Assembly (NCBI RefSeq): GCF_008795985.1
Contig: NZ_VMHP01000002.1
Span: 558,001 to 622,000 of the forward strand
DNA from: Marinobacter halotolerans
Lineage (GTDB): Bacteria; Pseudomonadota; Gammaproteobacteria; Pseudomonadales; Oleiphilaceae
Direction of reading: 5' to 3'
Length of the DNA: 64,000 nt
Below the pieces are notes generated by a model. It saw only the letters and a program-made list of their open reading frames with translations. It had not been told where the DNA came from and searched no databases. The translations under genes were made by a program, and so were the position numbers. How positions within the stretch are numbered: the stretch's first letter is position 1; each line of letters opens with the position of its first letter. Positions 8,955 to 19,380 of this stretch are shown piece by piece.

Positions 8955-10805
8955 ATGCTTCAAGATATTCGGGAAAATTCCCAGGGCACGATTGCCAAAA
9001 TCATCATTGGCCTTCTGATTGTCTCACTATCAATCTGGGGGATGGATGCCATTATTGGCGGTTTCTCCGGTGAGCCGGAAGTTGCCACGGTCAATGGCCA
9101 GGACATCACCGAGCGGGAATTCCAGCGGATCGTGCAGATTGAAAGCCAGCGCCGGCTTTCCCGCATGGAAACACCGGACCCGTCGCTGCTGAACGAAGAT
9201 CAGATCCGTAAGGAAGTGCTCGAAGCACTGATCCAGCAGGCCGTGCTTACTCAGGATGCCGAAGAGCAGGGGCTGGCACTGTCGGATGCGGATATCGATG
9301 CACTGATTACCCAGATGCCCCAGTTTCAGGTGGACGGTGCGTTTAACCGCGACCGGTTTGTCTCCGCCGTCCGTAATATGGGGATGGGCGTCACCGAGTT
9401 CCGCGAAACCATGCGCCGGCAGTATGTGATCAACCAGATTCGTACCGGTATTGTTCAGAGCGGCCTGGCAGCAGGAGAGAGTGCGGCCCAGCTTTTAAGA
9501 ATCCAGAATCAGACCCGTGATTTCCGTATCCTGACGATCCCGGAATCGGCTGTGAGTGATCAGGTAGAGGTCACAGAGGAAGAAGTCGCCAGTTATTATG
9601 AACAGAACGCCCAGGCCTACCAGCTGCCTGAGCAGGTAGACGCACGCTATATCGTCCTGTCGCTGTCGGCACTGGCGGAGAACATCGAAGTCAGTGATGA
9701 GGATCTGCAGGCTTATTACGATGAACGCGCCGCCGATCTGGCCCGGGAGGAGCGTAAGGCGTCTCACATTCTGATCCAGGATGGTGCCGACGCTGAAGAG
9801 ACCATAGAGACGATTCAGCAGCGTCTGGCAGATGGCGAATCCTTCGCGGATCTGGCCGGGGAATATTCCATCGATACCGTTTCCGCCGAAGAGGGCGGTA
9901 ACCTGGGTTATGCTGGCCGCGGTGTTTACGATCCCGCCTTCGAGGAAGCACTGTTCGCCCTCGAGGAAGGTGAGGTTTCCGAACCTGTCTCAACCAGTTT
10001 TGGTGTGCATCTGATCAAGGCCACGGATGTTCGCAAGTCCGCTGTGCCGCCGCTGGCTGAGCTCGAAGACCGTTTACGTCGTGAGCTGGCACTTTCCCGC
10101 GCCAACGAGCGTTTTGCCGAGGTCCGTACGGACCTCGCCGACCGCGCTTACCAGGCGGATAATCTGAGCGGGCCTGCCGAGGCGCTGGGCCTTGAAGTGC
10201 GCTCCAAGGAAGGGATTACCCGGGACGGAGGCGAGCCGCCGTTTGATCACGCAGGCCTTGTCCGTCAGCTTTTTTCCGAGGACGTTCTTAAGGAAGGATT
10301 CAATACCGAGCTGATTGATGTGGGCGATAACATGTCGGTTGTTGCCCGGGTGGCCGAGTATTACGAGGCACGCCAGCAGCCTCTGGAAGCGGTTGAGTCC
10401 GACATTCGTGCCGAGCTGGTTCAGCAGGAGACCGAGCAGGCCCTGCAGGAGCGTGCGGAAGCCGTCGTAGCCCAGCTACAGACCGGCAAGAGTGCTGACG
10501 AGCTTGGTCTGGGAGAATGGACTACCTATACCGATCAGGGGCGCAGTGATCAGGCGCTGAACCCGTCTCTGCTCTCGACCGTTTTCTCGCTGGAGCGCCC
10601 GGCTGAAGGATCTGTCTTCGGTACTGACCTGAGCGGCAATGGAGCCACCATCGTGGCGCTCGACGCTGTGGATCAGGGCACGGTTGATCGTGAAAGCCAG
10701 GAGTATCAGCAGATTCTCGAATTTCTGGCGACCATCAACGGTCAGCGGGAATACGGTGCCTACCAGGATTATCTGCGCAACCGCGCCGAAGTCGAACGGC
10801 CCTGA
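8955..10805 (+). CDS. ppiD: Periplasmic folding chaperone PpiD (SurA_N and parvulin domains)
   Basis: The 616-residue protein is anchored in the inner membrane by one N-terminal helix (about residues 14-34, IIIGLLIVSLSIWGMDAI) and otherwise sits in the periplasm. A SurA-N-like chaperone region is followed by one parvulin domain (about 255-355, with ASHILIQDGA and GGNLGYAGRG). It works near the SecYEG exit on newly translocated outer-membrane and periplasmic proteins. Its place after hupB is the usual gammaproteobacterial order. It ends at a bidirectional terminator shared with hexR. Confidence 0.96.
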   Translation: MLQDIRENSQGTIAKIIIGLLIVSLSIWGMDAIIGGFSGEPEVATVNGQDITEREFQRIVQIESQRRLSRMETPDPSLLNEDQIRKEVLEALIQQAVLTQDAEEQGLALSDADIDALITQMPQFQVDGAFNRDRFVSAVRNMGMGVTEFRETMRRQYVINQIRTGIVQSGLAAGESAAQLLRIQNQTRDFRILTIPESAVSDQVEVTEEEVASYYEQNAQAYQLPEQVDARYIVLSLSALAENIEVSDEDLQAYYDERAADLAREERKASHILIQDGADAEETIETIQQRLADGESFADLAGEYSIDTVSAEEGGNLGYAGRGVYDPAFEEALFALEEGEVSEPVSTSFGVHLIKATDVRKSAVPPLAELEDRLRRELALSRANERFAEVRTDLADRAYQADNLSGPAEALGLEVRSKEGITRDGGEPPFDHAGLVRQLFSEDVLKEGFNTELIDVGDNMSVVARVAEYYEARQQPLEAVESDIRAELVQQETEQALQERAEAVVAQLQTGKSADELGLGEWTTYTDQGRSDQALNPSLLSTVFSLERPAEGSVFGTDLSGNGATIVALDAVDQGTVDRESQEYQQILEFLATINGQREYGAYQDYLRNRAEVERP

Positions 10806-10822
10806 GTTACCGCGCTCTAAAG

Positions 10823-10849
10823 AAAAAGCACCCATTGGGTGCTTTTTTT
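10823..10849. terminator. Bidirectional terminator between ppiD and hexR
   Basis: An A run, the stem AGCACCC and GGGTGCT with the loop ATT, and a seven-T run make a hairpin that can end transcription on both strands. It lies between the convergent ppiD and hexR genes. Confidence 0.85.
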
Positions 10850-10869
10850 ATGTCTCGGTGGAGGCGGTT

Positions 10870-11739
10870 CTACTTGGGGATTCGCGTAGGCCGCAGGCTT
10901 TCCTTGATCTTTTTCAGATGGCCGAGAAAGTCCGTGCCGCGCTTCAGAGTCACGCCCGTGGCCAGGATATCCACCACGGTCATGTGAATGATCCGGGAGG
11001 TCATTGGCATGTAGACCTCGGTGTCTTCCGGTGCGGTGACTCCCACAACCACGGTGCAGACTTCTGCGAGCGGCGAGTCTGGCGTGGTTATGCCGATGAC
11101 TGTCGCGCCACTGGCGCGGGCCGTCTTGGCGATGTCTACGGTTTCCAGGGTTCTGCCGGTGTAGGAGATTAGTACGATCACGTCACCGGTCGCGCTTCCG
11201 GCGGCGACCATTCGCTGCATCAGTACGTCATCGTAAAACATCACCGGGATGTTAAAGCGAAAGAATTTGTGTTGTGCGTCCATCGCCACTGGCGCCGATC
11301 CACCCATGCCGAAGAAACTGATCTGTTTCGCCTGGATCAGGTGATCGATTGCCAGAGCCAGGGCGGTCGGATCCAGAGCCTGCCGTGCCTTCTCGAGGTT
11401 GGCGATCGTGCTGAGCATGATCTTGTCAGAGAATTCATCAACGGTATCGTCTGGCTCGATATTCTGCCCGATGTAGGGCGTGCCGGTGGCAATGCTCTGG
11501 GCCAGGCGGATCTTGAAATCGGGAAACCCGGTTGCCGAGAAGCCACGGCAGAACCGGTTAACGGTCGGTTCGCTGACGTCCGCAGCCCGGGCCAGGGCCG
11601 CGATACTGTATCGGGTGGCGGCGGTGGGATCGCGAAGGATTGCCTCGGCAACCTTGCGCTCGGACTTGTTCAGGGTTTCCAGTCGGCTCTGGATATCCTC
11701 AAGCAGGTTGTCATCGCGTTGGGTCTTGTTGGCAGCCAT
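10870..11739 (-). CDS. hexR: HexR, RpiR-family regulator of glucose and Entner-Doudoroff genes
   Basis: This 289-residue regulator has an N-terminal RpiR helix-turn-helix (about 30-80, with ALARAADVSEPTVNRFCRGF) and a C-terminal SIS sugar-phosphate domain (GMGGSAPVAMDAQ and VLISYTGRT). HexR family members bind 2-keto-3-deoxy-6-phosphogluconate and release the zwf, edd and gap promoters. The ATG at 11739 has an AGGAG 8 bp upstream. A GTG 9 bp earlier overlaps that ribosome site and is less likely. It is divergent from zwf-pgl-eda, exactly the pathway it is expected to control. Confidence 0.93.
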   Translation of the reverse strand: MAANKTQRDDNLLEDIQSRLETLNKSERKVAEAILRDPTAATRYSIAALARAADVSEPTVNRFCRGFSATGFPDFKIRLAQSIATGTPYIGQNIEPDDTVDEFSDKIMLSTIANLEKARQALDPTALALAIDHLIQAKQISFFGMGGSAPVAMDAQHKFFRFNIPVMFYDDVLMQRMVAAGSATGDVIVLISYTGRTLETVDIAKTARASGATVIGITTPDSPLAEVCTVVVGVTAPEDTEVYMPMTSRIIHMTVVDILATGVTLKRGTDFLGHLKKIKESLRPTRIPK

Positions 11740-11813
11740 TGAAGGCACTCCTGAAGCTGATCAGCCAGTAATTAAAATTGTACGGATTATAGCGCGTTTG
11801 TTTCCCTTGTGGG

Positions 11814-11826
11814 GTAGTAAACCTAT
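11814..11826. promoter_or_regulatory. Candidate HexR operator in the hexR-zwf intergenic region
   Basis: GTAGTAAACCTAT resembles the AT-rich GTARTWAA-type half of known HexR sites. It shares GTAGTAAA with the gap upstream region (17437-17452). Assigned by eye from shared words and context. Confidence 0.4.
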
Positions 11827-11860
11827 CATTAATCTGGGTAAATACTTGGAATGCCCGGCG

Positions 11861-11892
11861 TTTACTGTCATTATTTTTATAAAACTACTACC
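11861..11892. promoter_or_regulatory. Second candidate HexR-bound segment before zwf
   Basis: TTTACTGTCA (11861-11870) is the reverse complement of TGACAGTAAA, and edd has ACAGTAAA upstream. Next to it, ATAAAACTACTACC reads GGTAGTAG on the other strand. These half-site-like words cluster 70-100 bp before zwf. Confidence 0.35.
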
Positions 11893-11962
11893 TGGAACTG
11901 TCCTGGGTCCAGAATCGGTAACCCGTATACCTGTGGCCCGGAGTCAGGGAGATTGTGACTAG

Positions 11963-13438
11963 ATGGCAGATCTGAATGAAACCCGCTGTGATCTGATGAT
12001 GTTTGGCGCGCTCGGCGACCTTGCTCAGCGTAAGCTTTTTCCCGCACTCTACCAGCTTGAACGAGCCGGATTGTTGCATAGACAAAGCCGGATTCTGGCT
12101 ATTGCCAGGCGCGACTCTGATACGGAAGAGGTTCGGGACCTTTTGCGTCAGCAGCTTCAGAGCCACGTAAAGCAGGAAGAATTTGATCCAGCAATGGCTG
12201 ACCAGCTGTTACAGCGTGTTGATTATCAGTGCCTCGACTTTACCGATTCAGAGGGCTTCAGGAAACTGAACGCCTGGCGCAGCGCTGAGCCCAGCCATCT
12301 GATTGTTTACATGGCGACGCTTCCGGCCATGTACGGTGAGATTGCCCGTAACCTGCGAAGCAACGGCTGCTGTGATCACAATACCCGCGTTGTTGTGGAA
12401 AAACCGATAGGCCACGACCTGGAATCCTCCAAGGTGATCAATGACGAGCTGGGAGAGGTATACAACGAGAATCAGCTTTTCCGGATTGATCACTACCTGG
12501 GCAAGGAAACCGTGCAGAACCTGATCGCCCTGCGATTTGCCAACAACCTGTTTGCCTCCCAGTGGGACCAGAACCACATTTCCCATGTGGAGATCTCAGT
12601 GGCGGAAAGCGTGGGTATCGAAGGTCGCTGGGGGTATTTCGACAAGGCCGGTCAGGTGCGCGATATGGTTCAGAACCACCTGCTTCAGCTGCTCTGCCTG
12701 ATCGCTATGGATCCGCCGTCCGACCTGTCGGCAGACAGCATCCGCAACGAAAAAGTGAAGGTTCTGAAAGCCCTTCGCCGGGTGACGCCGGATATGATGG
12801 AAACCCACGTGGTTCGTGGGCAGTACACTGCCGGTACCAGCGTGGGTAAGCCCGTACCAGGTTACCTGGAGGAGGAAGGCGCTGCCCGCGGCAGCAAGAC
12901 GGAAACCTTTGTGGCCCTGAAAGTCGAGATCGACAACTGGCGCTGGTCCGGAGTGCCGTTTTATATCCGAACCGGCAAGCGGCTTCCGGAGAAGCTGTCC
13001 CAGATCATCATCCACTTCAAGCCGGCGCCACATTACATTTTCGACTCGGATCAGAAACACCTCGCCAACAACAAACTGATCATCCGTTTGCAGCCTGATG
13101 AAGGCATGTCGCTGCAGATTCTGACCAAAGACCAGGGTCTGGACAAAGGCATGCGTCTGCGGCAAGGGCCGCTCGAGCTGACTTTTTCCGAGACCTTTGA
13201 AACGGATCGCATCCCCGACGCCTATGAGCGCCTGCTGTGGGAGGTCATGAAGGGCAACCAGTATCTGTTCGTGCGCCGCGACGAAGTGGAGCATGCCTGG
13301 CAGTGGGTCGACCAGATCATGCGCAATTGGGATGACAGTGGCCAGCCGCCGAAACGCTATGCCGCCGGTACCTGGGGCCCGGTAGCCTCCATCGCCATGA
13401 TCACCCGGGACGGAAGGAGCTGGTATGAGGACGCATGA
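11963..13438 (+). CDS. zwf: Glucose-6-phosphate 1-dehydrogenase
   Basis: The 491-residue enzyme oxidises glucose 6-phosphate to 6-phosphogluconolactone with NAD(P)+. The nucleotide-binding motif [11 protein letters not shown] lies near the N-terminus, and the substrate-binding signature RIDHYLGKE is intact (about residues 176-184). It opens the zwf-pgl-eda operon and overlaps pgl by 14 bp. With edd elsewhere in the window and no phosphofructokinase gene seen here, sugars probably enter through the Entner-Doudoroff route. HexR-like sites in the upstream gap suggest repression lifted by KDPG. Confidence 0.97.
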   Translation: MADLNETRCDLMMFGALGDLAQRKLFPALYQLERAGLLHRQSRILAIARRDSDTEEVRDLLRQQLQSHVKQEEFDPAMADQLLQRVDYQCLDFTDSEGFRKLNAWRSAEPSHLIVYMATLPAMYGEIARNLRSNGCCDHNTRVVVEKPIGHDLESSKVINDELGEVYNENQLFRIDHYLGKETVQNLIALRFANNLFASQWDQNHISHVEISVAESVGIEGRWGYFDKAGQVRDMVQNHLLQLLCLIAMDPPSDLSADSIRNEKVKVLKALRRVTPDMMETHVVRGQYTAGTSVGKPVPGYLEEEGAARGSKTETFVALKVEIDNWRWSGVPFYIRTGKRLPEKLSQIIIHFKPAPHYIFDSDQKHLANNKLIIRLQPDEGMSLQILTKDQGLDKGMRLRQGPLELTFSETFETDRIPDAYERLLWEVMKGNQYLFVRRDEVEHAWQWVDQIMRNWDDSGQPPKRYAAGTWGPVASIAMITRDGRSWYEDA

Positions 13439-14144
13439 TCTGCATCTGCCGGAGACGGTAGAGCCGCATTTTTTCAACAGCCCTGATGAAGCCGCAGTAG
13501 CCCTGGCGGATGCGGTTGCCCGGCATCTTTCCGAGCGCTTGTTGATCGCCCCTCGAGCCAGTCTGGTGGTCTCGGGTGGCTCCACACCAGTGCCGTTCTT
13601 CGAGGCCCTGCGTGACAAGACACTGGACTGGCCCAGAATCGACGTGCTTCTGGCCGATGAGCGCTGGGTGCCGGAGGACGACAAAGCCAGCAACACCCGT
13701 CTGGTGAAGGAGAGCCTGTTACAGGGCCCGGCGGCGGAAGCGAATTACCTGCCGCTCAAGGCATCCGGGGAAACGCCGGCCGATGGGCTGGAGGCGGTGA
13801 AAGCAAACCTGGGTGATCTGCACCTGCCCCTGGACGTGTTGGTGCTGGGTATGGGCAATGATGGCCATACCGCGTCGCTGTTTCCCGATGCGCCGGAGCT
13901 TGACCGCGCCATGGACCCGGATTCTGGAGAGATTGTCGCGCCCATGACGCCTCCGTCCCAAAAGGAGAAGCGGATCAGCCTTACGCTCAGTGCTCTGAAG
14001 CAGGCCGGATTCACCGCGCTGCATCTGAAAGGTGATGACAAGCTTGAGACGCTGCAGGCTGCCTGCAGCGATTTGGAAGAGGTCCGGGAAATGCCAGTGC
14101 GCGCTTTTCTCAAACCCGGCCTGCAGATCTACTGGAGCGCCTGA
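13425..14144 (+). CDS. pgl: 6-phosphogluconolactonase (DevB/Pgl type)
   Basis: The 239-residue protein hydrolyses 6-phosphogluconolactone. It shows the DevB-type motifs [27 protein letters not shown] and [15 protein letters not shown]. The start lies inside the 3' end of zwf (14-bp overlap) and the stop abuts the eda ATG, so translation of all three genes is likely coupled. The order zwf-pgl-eda is the standard Entner-Doudoroff operon of pseudomonads and relatives. Confidence 0.95.
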   Translation: MRTHDLHLPETVEPHFFNSPDEAAVALADAVARHLSERLLIAPRASLVVSGGSTPVPFFEALRDKTLDWPRIDVLLADERWVPEDDKASNTRLVKESLLQGPAAEANYLPLKASGETPADGLEAVKANLGDLHLPLDVLVLGMGNDGHTASLFPDAPELDRAMDPDSGEIVAPMTPPSQKEKRISLTLSALKQAGFTALHLKGDDKLETLQAACSDLEEVREMPVRAFLKPGLQIYWSA

Positions 14145-14792
14145 ATGCATCAGCTGTCGGATTACCATCGCAACCGCGTCCGCGACGTTCTTGCCGCGTC
14201 GCCCCTGGTACCGGTAATAACCATTAATCATCCGGATGACGCTTTGCCACTTTGCCGGGCGTTGGTGGATGGCGGTATTCGTGTTCTGGAGATCACTTTG
14301 CGCACGCCCCATGGCCTCAAGGCCATTGAGCAGATCAGGAAGGCGATACCTGAGGCCTGGGTGGGGGCAGGTACGGTAACCAGCATCGCCCAGTATCGTC
14401 AGGTGGAATCAGCTGGTGCCCAGTTTGTAATCACGCCTGGCGTCACCGAGGCCATTCTGGAATTCGGCGTGACTTCTGAAGCATCCCTACTGCCGGGAAT
14501 CTCGACCATTTCCGAACTGATGATCGGCCACAACCTCGGCTACCGTGAATTCAAGTTTTTCCCGGCTGAGGTCGCTGGCGGTATTCCTGCTCTGAAAGCC
14601 CTCGCTGGCCCATTTCCGGACGTGACCTTCTGCCCGACCGGTGGAATCCGGCGTAATACGGCTAAAGACTACCTGGCCCTTGATAATGTCGCGGCGGTTG
14701 GCGGTACCTGGCTGACGCCGGGAGATCTGGTTGCTGCGGGTGACTGGGATCAGATTTCGGAGATTGTTAGGGGGAGCTTGGCTGACCTATGA
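14145..14792 (+). CDS. eda: KDPG aldolase (bifunctional KDPG/KHG aldolase family)
   Basis: This 215-residue class I aldolase splits 2-keto-3-deoxy-6-phosphogluconate into pyruvate and glyceraldehyde 3-phosphate. The barrel signatures RVLEITLRTPHG, VGAGTV and FVITPGVTE are present. The Schiff-base Lys lies in EFKFFPAEV, and the phosphate loop is PTGGI. It begins at the base after the pgl stop. The 110 bp between its stop and the convergent pyk gene hold no gene and no clear T-tailed terminator. Confidence 0.96.
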   Translation: MHQLSDYHRNRVRDVLAASPLVPVITINHPDDALPLCRALVDGGIRVLEITLRTPHGLKAIEQIRKAIPEAWVGAGTVTSIAQYRQVESAGAQFVITPGVTEAILEFGVTSEASLLPGISTISELMIGHNLGYREFKFFPAEVAGGIPALKALAGPFPDVTFCPTGGIRRNTAKDYLALDNVAAVGGTWLTPGDLVAAGDWDQISEIVRGSLADL

Positions 14793-14902
14793 TTTCTCGG
14801 TCTGTAGCCTGAGATTTTAGGGGCGCCCTACCTCGCAGCCTCCAGGCACCAAACCTGCAGGCTACCGGAGGCGAAACTCCCAAGTTAAATAGAAGGCAGA
14901 GT

Positions 14903-16351
14903 TCAGCGAATATCCGCCCCAACCCGAACAATCTTCATGGTGTTGGTGCCGCCCTGGGCATTCACGTAATCGCCCTTGGTGATCACCACCAGGTCACCAT
15001 CTTTCACCACGCCCATCCTGACCAGCTCATCCACTGCGCGTGCATTGGTTTCGCCGGGCTCGATCGCTTCCGAGTCAAACGGAACCGTCTGCACGCCACG
15101 GAACATGGTGACCCGATGTTGCGTGGAATGGTGACGGGAGAAGGTGAAAATCGGCAGGCTGGACTTGATGCGGGACATCAGCAAAGGCGTGGCGCCGGTT
15201 TCCGACATGCAGATGATCGACGTAACACCCTGCAGGTGGTTTGCCGCATACATGGCGGACAGGGCAATGGCTTCGTCCACATGCTCCATGCTTTCATGGA
15301 TGCGATGCTTTGACTGATGCATCGACGGCTGCTTCTCGGCGCCGATGCAGATCCGCACCATTGCCTGGACCGCTTCCGTGGGGTAATCACCCACCGCAGT
15401 TTCCGCAGACAGCATTACCGCATCGGTGTAGTCCATCACCGCGTTGGCCACATCCGACACCTCGGCCCGTGTCGGCATTGGATTCTCGATCATCGATTCC
15501 ATCATCTGGGTGGCGGTGATGACGACCGTGTTGAGGGCGCGGGCACGATTGATGATGTGCTTCTGAACGCCCACCAGCTCGGCATCGCCGATTTCCACCG
15601 CCAAGTCGCCCCGGGCCACCATCACCGCGTCTGATGCTTCAATCACCGCATCCAGAGCAGCGTTATCGTGGGCCAGTTCGGCGCGTTCAATCTTGGCCAC
15701 CAGACGCGCTTCCGAGCCGGCATCTTTCAGCAGGCGGCGGGCCACATGCATGTCTTCAGCGGTACGGACAAAGGATACGGCCACGTAATCCGCACCCAGT
15801 TTGGCGGCGGTGACAATGTCCTGTTTATCTTTCTCGGTCAGAGCCTCCGCAGACAGGCCGCCGCCGCGCTTGTTCAAACCCTTGTTGTTGGACAGCGGGC
15901 CACCAATCAAAACGCGGGAGGAAATGCTGGTATCGTCTACGGACTCCACTTCCATCTCGATTCGGCCATCGTCCAGCACCAGGATATCCCCCGGTTTGAC
16001 GTCCTGGATGAGCTGCTCATAGTCAATGCCCACCCGTTCGTCATTGCCGGCTTCCTTGTCCATGGCTGCGTCCAGAACGAACTGCTGGCCGGCTTTCAGG
16101 GTAACTTTGTTGTCAGCAAAACGGGCGATGCGCAGCTTTGGGCCCTGCAGGTCGGCCAGCAGGGCGACGAATCGGCCGTTGGCCTTTGCGCTTTCCCGTA
16201 CCCGACGGGCGCGTTCCATGTGATCTTCCGCGCTGCCGTGAGAAAAGTTCAGCCGGGTTACGTCCACACCGGCGGCGATAATGGCCGACAGTGATTCCGG
16301 CGAATCGGTGGCGGGGCCTAGTGTGGCGACGATCTTGGTACGCCTGAGCAT
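14903..16351 (-). CDS. pyk: Pyruvate kinase
   Basis: The 482-residue enzyme converts phosphoenolpyruvate and ADP to pyruvate and ATP. It starts [20 protein letters not shown] and carries RLNFSHGS, the catalytic-lysine region [10 protein letters not shown] and the metal-binding region [12 protein letters not shown]. The length and the C-terminal allosteric domain fit a type II (PykA-like) enzyme. It lies 34 bp downstream of gap on the same strand, so gap-pyk is a probable operon that carries the glyceraldehyde 3-phosphate half of Entner-Doudoroff flux. Confidence 0.96.
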   Translation of the reverse strand: MLRRTKIVATLGPATDSPESLSAIIAAGVDVTRLNFSHGSAEDHMERARRVRESAKANGRFVALLADLQGPKLRIARFADNKVTLKAGQQFVLDAAMDKEAGNDERVGIDYEQLIQDVKPGDILVLDDGRIEMEVESVDDTSISSRVLIGGPLSNNKGLNKRGGGLSAEALTEKDKQDIVTAAKLGADYVAVSFVRTAEDMHVARRLLKDAGSEARLVAKIERAELAHDNAALDAVIEASDAVMVARGDLAVEIGDAELVGVQKHIINRARALNTVVITATQMMESMIENPMPTRAEVSDVANAVMDYTDAVMLSAETAVGDYPTEAVQAMVRICIGAEKQPSMHQSKHRIHESMEHVDEAIALSAMYAANHLQGVTSIICMSETGATPLLMSRIKSSLPIFTFSRHHSTQHRVTMFRGVQTVPFDSEAIEPGETNARAVDELVRMGVVKDGDLVVITKGDYVNAQGGTNTMKIVRVGADIR

Positions 16352-16385
16352 GGTTGCGGTTTCCTTTTGTTTTTTAGTGGTGATA

Positions 16386-17390
16386 TCAGTTCGCCTTTTT
16401 CATCAGGGCAATGGCATTATCCAGCATCCGGTTGGAAAAGCCCCACTCATTATCGTACCAGGCCATGACTTTTGCATGACGACCCATGGCCCGTGTGTGG
16501 TTGGCGTCGAAGATGCTGGACAGAGCGTTGTGATTGAAATCCACGCTGACCAGCTTCTCATCGTTGTAGCCCAGTACCGGGCTCTTTTCGGCGGCGGCCC
16601 TGAGTACTTCGTTGATTTCTTCGACCGTGGTGTCACGGCTGGCAATAAAGCCGAAATCCACCAGCGAAACGTTAATAGTAGGGACTCTGACGGCCAGTCC
16701 GTCAAATTTTCCCGCCAGTTCCGGGATCACCTTGCCAATGGCGGCCGCAGCGCCGGTTTTGGTCGGAATCATGGATTGTGTCGCTGAGCGCGCGCGGTAG
16801 AGGTCCTTGTGATAGACGTCACTGAGATTCTGGTCGTTGGTGTAAGAGTGGATCGTGGTCATCAGTCCGCTCTCAATGCCAATCTTCTCATGCAGCGCCT
16901 GAACGACCGGCGCCAGGCAGTTGGTGGTGCAGGACGCGTTGGAGATGATGTTGTGTTCGGCCGTCAGGATGTTTTCGTTGACTCCGAAAACCACCATGGC
17001 GTCCGCGTCCGGGGAGGGCGCCGAGATGATCACCTTGCGGGCGCCGGCCTTGAGGTGACCTTCAGCCTTGCCTCGAGAAGTGAACAGGCCCGTGCATTCG
17101 AACACCACATCCACGTGATAGTCTTTCCAGGGTAGCTCTTCCGGATTGCGGATGGCGGTAATGGCAATACGGTCGCCGTTGACCGAGAGCGACTCGGAGT
17201 CGTGGTTTACACTGCCACTGAAGCGGCCGTGCACACTGTCGTACTTCAGCAGGTGAGCGTTGGTTTCTGCATCGCCAAGGTCGTTGATGGCAACCACCTG
17301 GACCTGGTCGCGGTAGTCATTTTCATAAAGTGCGCGGAGAACATTGCGGCCAATGCGTCCGAAGCCGTTAATTGCGATACGAATAGTCAT
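16386..17390 (-). CDS. gap: Glyceraldehyde-3-phosphate dehydrogenase, type I
   Basis: The 334-residue enzyme has the N-terminal NAD fold [10 protein letters not shown] and the catalytic Cys in [12 protein letters not shown] (about residue 150). It ends [20 protein letters not shown]. The ATG at 17390 has GGAG upstream. An upstream extension of 35 residues is not conserved and is rejected. The first unit in the gap-pyk operon, it is divergent from edd across a 169-bp region with HexR-like sites and a direct repeat of GTTCGTTT. Confidence 0.96.
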   Translation of the reverse strand: MTIRIAINGFGRIGRNVLRALYENDYRDQVQVVAINDLGDAETNAHLLKYDSVHGRFSGSVNHDSESLSVNGDRIAITAIRNPEELPWKDYHVDVVFECTGLFTSRGKAEGHLKAGARKVIISAPSPDADAMVVFGVNENILTAEHNIISNASCTTNCLAPVVQALHEKIGIESGLMTTIHSYTNDQNLSDVYHKDLYRARSATQSMIPTKTGAAAAIGKVIPELAGKFDGLAVRVPTINVSLVDFGFIASRDTTVEEINEVLRAAAEKSPVLGYNDEKLVSVDFNHNALSSIFDANHTRAMGRHAKVMAWYDNEWGFSNRMLDNAIALMKKAN

Positions 17391-17436
17391 GATCGGGCTC
17401 CAAATCTGGTTGTTTATTGTTCGTTTGGTTCGTTTA

Positions 17437-17452
17437 TGTAGTAAATATAACA
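17437..17452. promoter_or_regulatory. Candidate HexR operator upstream of gap
   Basis: TGTAGTAAATATAACA is an imperfect palindrome close to the HexR-type consensus as I recall it. It lies 47 bp before the gap start codon and shares GTAGTAAA with the zwf upstream region. Confidence 0.5.
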
Positions 17453-17501
17453 ACAAAATCCGGAAAAATGAATGCTGGCCAAGTGAAATAGTCAAAAAAA
17501 G

Positions 17502-17514
17502 ACAGTAAACTTAC
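17502..17514. promoter_or_regulatory. Candidate HexR operator upstream of edd
   Basis: ACAGTAAACTTAC contains the palindrome GTAA-AC-TTAC, and its AGTAAAC word also occurs before zwf. It ends 45 bp before the edd ATG. Confidence 0.4.
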
Positions 17515-17559
17515 GGGAATTAAAAAGTATCTTTATAACGACATTTCAGGAGACCCACT

Positions 17560-19380
17560 ATGCACCCCACCATAGACGCGGTTACCCTCCGCATCATTGA
17601 GCGCAGCCGCGGCTCCCGGCAGGATTATCTGCAGCGAATGGAAGCGCTGAAGGCGCAATCGCCGCATCGCAGCTCGCTTTCATGCGGCAACCTGGCGCAC
17701 GGTTTCGCCGCCTGTAACCAGTCCGACAAGGACACGCTCAAGTTCATGAACAAGGCCAACGTGGCCATTGTGTCGGCTTATAACGACATGCTGTCGGCCC
17801 ACCAGCCCTACAAGGACTTCCCGGACGTCATCCGGGCGGCGGCCAATGGCATGGGGTCGGTGGCCCAGTTTGCCGGCGGTACGCCGGCCATGTGTGATGG
17901 TGTGACCCAGGGCCAGCCGGGAATGGAGCTGAGCCTGTTCTCCCGGGATACTATCGCCATGAGTACGTCGGTGGCACTGAGCCACAACATGTTTGATGCC
18001 ACGTTGTTGCTCGGCATTTGTGACAAAATTGTACCGGGCCTGCTGATCGGTTCCCTCAGTTTCGGTTACCTGCCAACGGTGCTGGTACCGGCGGGCCCCA
18101 TGCCCTCCGGGCTACCTAACAAGGAAAAGCAGCGTATTCGCCAACTGTATGCGGAGGGAAAGGTTGGCAAGGAGGAGCTGCTGGAGGCGGAATCGCAGTC
18201 TTACCACAGCCCGGGTACCTGCACTTTTTATGGCACGGCCAACAGCAACCAGCTGCTGGTGGAAGTGATGGGGCTGCATCTGCCGGGATCGGCTTTTGTG
18301 AATCCGGGCACTCCGCTGCGGGATGCCCTGACTCGCGCCGCAACCGAGCAGGTTATCCGGCTTTCGAAGCCCCACGGCGGTCAGCTTGGCCTTGGTAATA
18401 TGGTGGATGAAAAGAGCATCGTGAATGCGCTGGTTGCTTTGCTGGTCACCGGCGGCTCAACCAACCACACCATTCACTGGATCGCCATCGCAAGGGCGGC
18501 GGGAATCATTATCGACTGGAATGACTATTCCGAACTTTCTTCGGTGGTGCCCTCCATGACCCGTATTTATCCCAATGGTCAGGAAGACATCAATGCGTTC
18601 CACGAAGCTGGCGGTACGCCTTTTCTGATCCGCGAACTGCTGGATGCCGGCCTGCTTCACAATGATGTAGAAACAGTTGTCGGCTACGGTCTCGAGCGAT
18701 ATGCGCAAATGCCAGAGATGGACGGCGATAAGCTTGTCTGGAAGCCGGCTGTCAAAGAGAGTGCCTGGCCGGAGGTGCTGAGTACTGCGAAAGCGCCGTT
18801 CGCCCCGGATGGCGGCCTGCGGGTTCTGGATGGCAACCTTGGCCGGGGTGTCATCAAGGTGTCTGCCGTCGCCGAGGAACATCGCACGGTAAAAGCACCG
18901 GCGGTTGTTTTTGACGATCAGAACGAGCTGAAAGCCGCATTCGAGGCCGGTGATCTGGACCGGGACTGCGTTGTGGTGGTTCGCTTCCAGGGCCCCAAAG
19001 CCAACGGCATGCCGGAGTTGCACAAGTTGACCCCGTATCTGGGCGTGCTGCAGGATCGTGGTTTCAAAGTGGGTCTGGTTACGGACGGCCGTATGTCCGG
19101 GGCCTCCGGCAAGGTGCCTGCGGCCATCCACGTCTACCCCGAAGCGGCCAATGATGGCCCACTGTCCAGGGTGAAGAGCGGTGACTTGATCACTCTGGAT
19201 GCGGTTAAGGGGGTGCTTGAGGTGGATGTTTCGGCAGGAGAGCTTGCCCAGCGGCCTGTTGGAAAGCCGGATCTGAGTGCCAACCGTCACGGTCTGGGTC
19301 GGGAGCTTTTCGGATGGATGCGTAAGGCTGCCAGCACCGCGGAAGAAGGCGCCAGTTTTTTCTGGAATCATGACGCATGA
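17560..19380 (+). CDS. edd: Phosphogluconate dehydratase
   Basis: The 606-residue iron-sulfur dehydratase of the IlvD/Edd family converts 6-phosphogluconate to KDPG. Seen motifs include [20 protein letters not shown], the [13 protein letters not shown] cluster region and the C-terminal [11 protein letters not shown]. It heads an edd-glk operon and overlaps glk by 4 bp (ATGA). A consensus ribosome site (CAGGAG) precedes the ATG at 17560. Confidence 0.97.
   Translation: MHPTIDAVTLRIIERSRGSRQDYLQRMEALKAQSPHRSSLSCGNLAHGFAACNQSDKDTLKFMNKANVAIVSAYNDMLSAHQPYKDFPDVIRAAANGMGSVAQFAGGTPAMCDGVTQGQPGMELSLFSRDTIAMSTSVALSHNMFDATLLLGICDKIVPGLLIGSLSFGYLPTVLVPAGPMPSGLPNKEKQRIRQLYAEGKVGKEELLEAESQSYHSPGTCTFYGTANSNQLLVEVMGLHLPGSAFVNPGTPLRDALTRAATEQVIRLSKPHGGQLGLGNMVDEKSIVNALVALLVTGGSTNHTIHWIAIARAAGIIIDWNDYSELSSVVPSMTRIYPNGQEDINAFHEAGGTPFLIRELLDAGLLHNDVETVVGYGLERYAQMPEMDGDKLVWKPAVKESAWPEVLSTAKAPFAPDGGLRVLDGNLGRGVIKVSAVAEEHRTVKAPAVVFDDQNELKAAFEAGDLDRDCVVVVRFQGPKANGMPELHKLTPYLGVLQDRGFKVGLVTDGRMSGASGKVPAAIHVYPEAANDGPLSRVKSGDLITLDAVKGVLEVDVSAGELAQRPVGKPDLSANRHGLGRELFGWMRKAASTAEEGASFFWNHDA

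Noticed and set aside
12596..13696. Long minus-strand open frame of 366 codons across zwf and pgl
   Set aside because: It lies antisense to two certain genes and has no family-like sequence.
14793..14902. Possible terminator between eda and pyk
   Set aside because: Some inverted repeats of GCCTCC/GGAGGC type occur, but with poor pairing and no T run.
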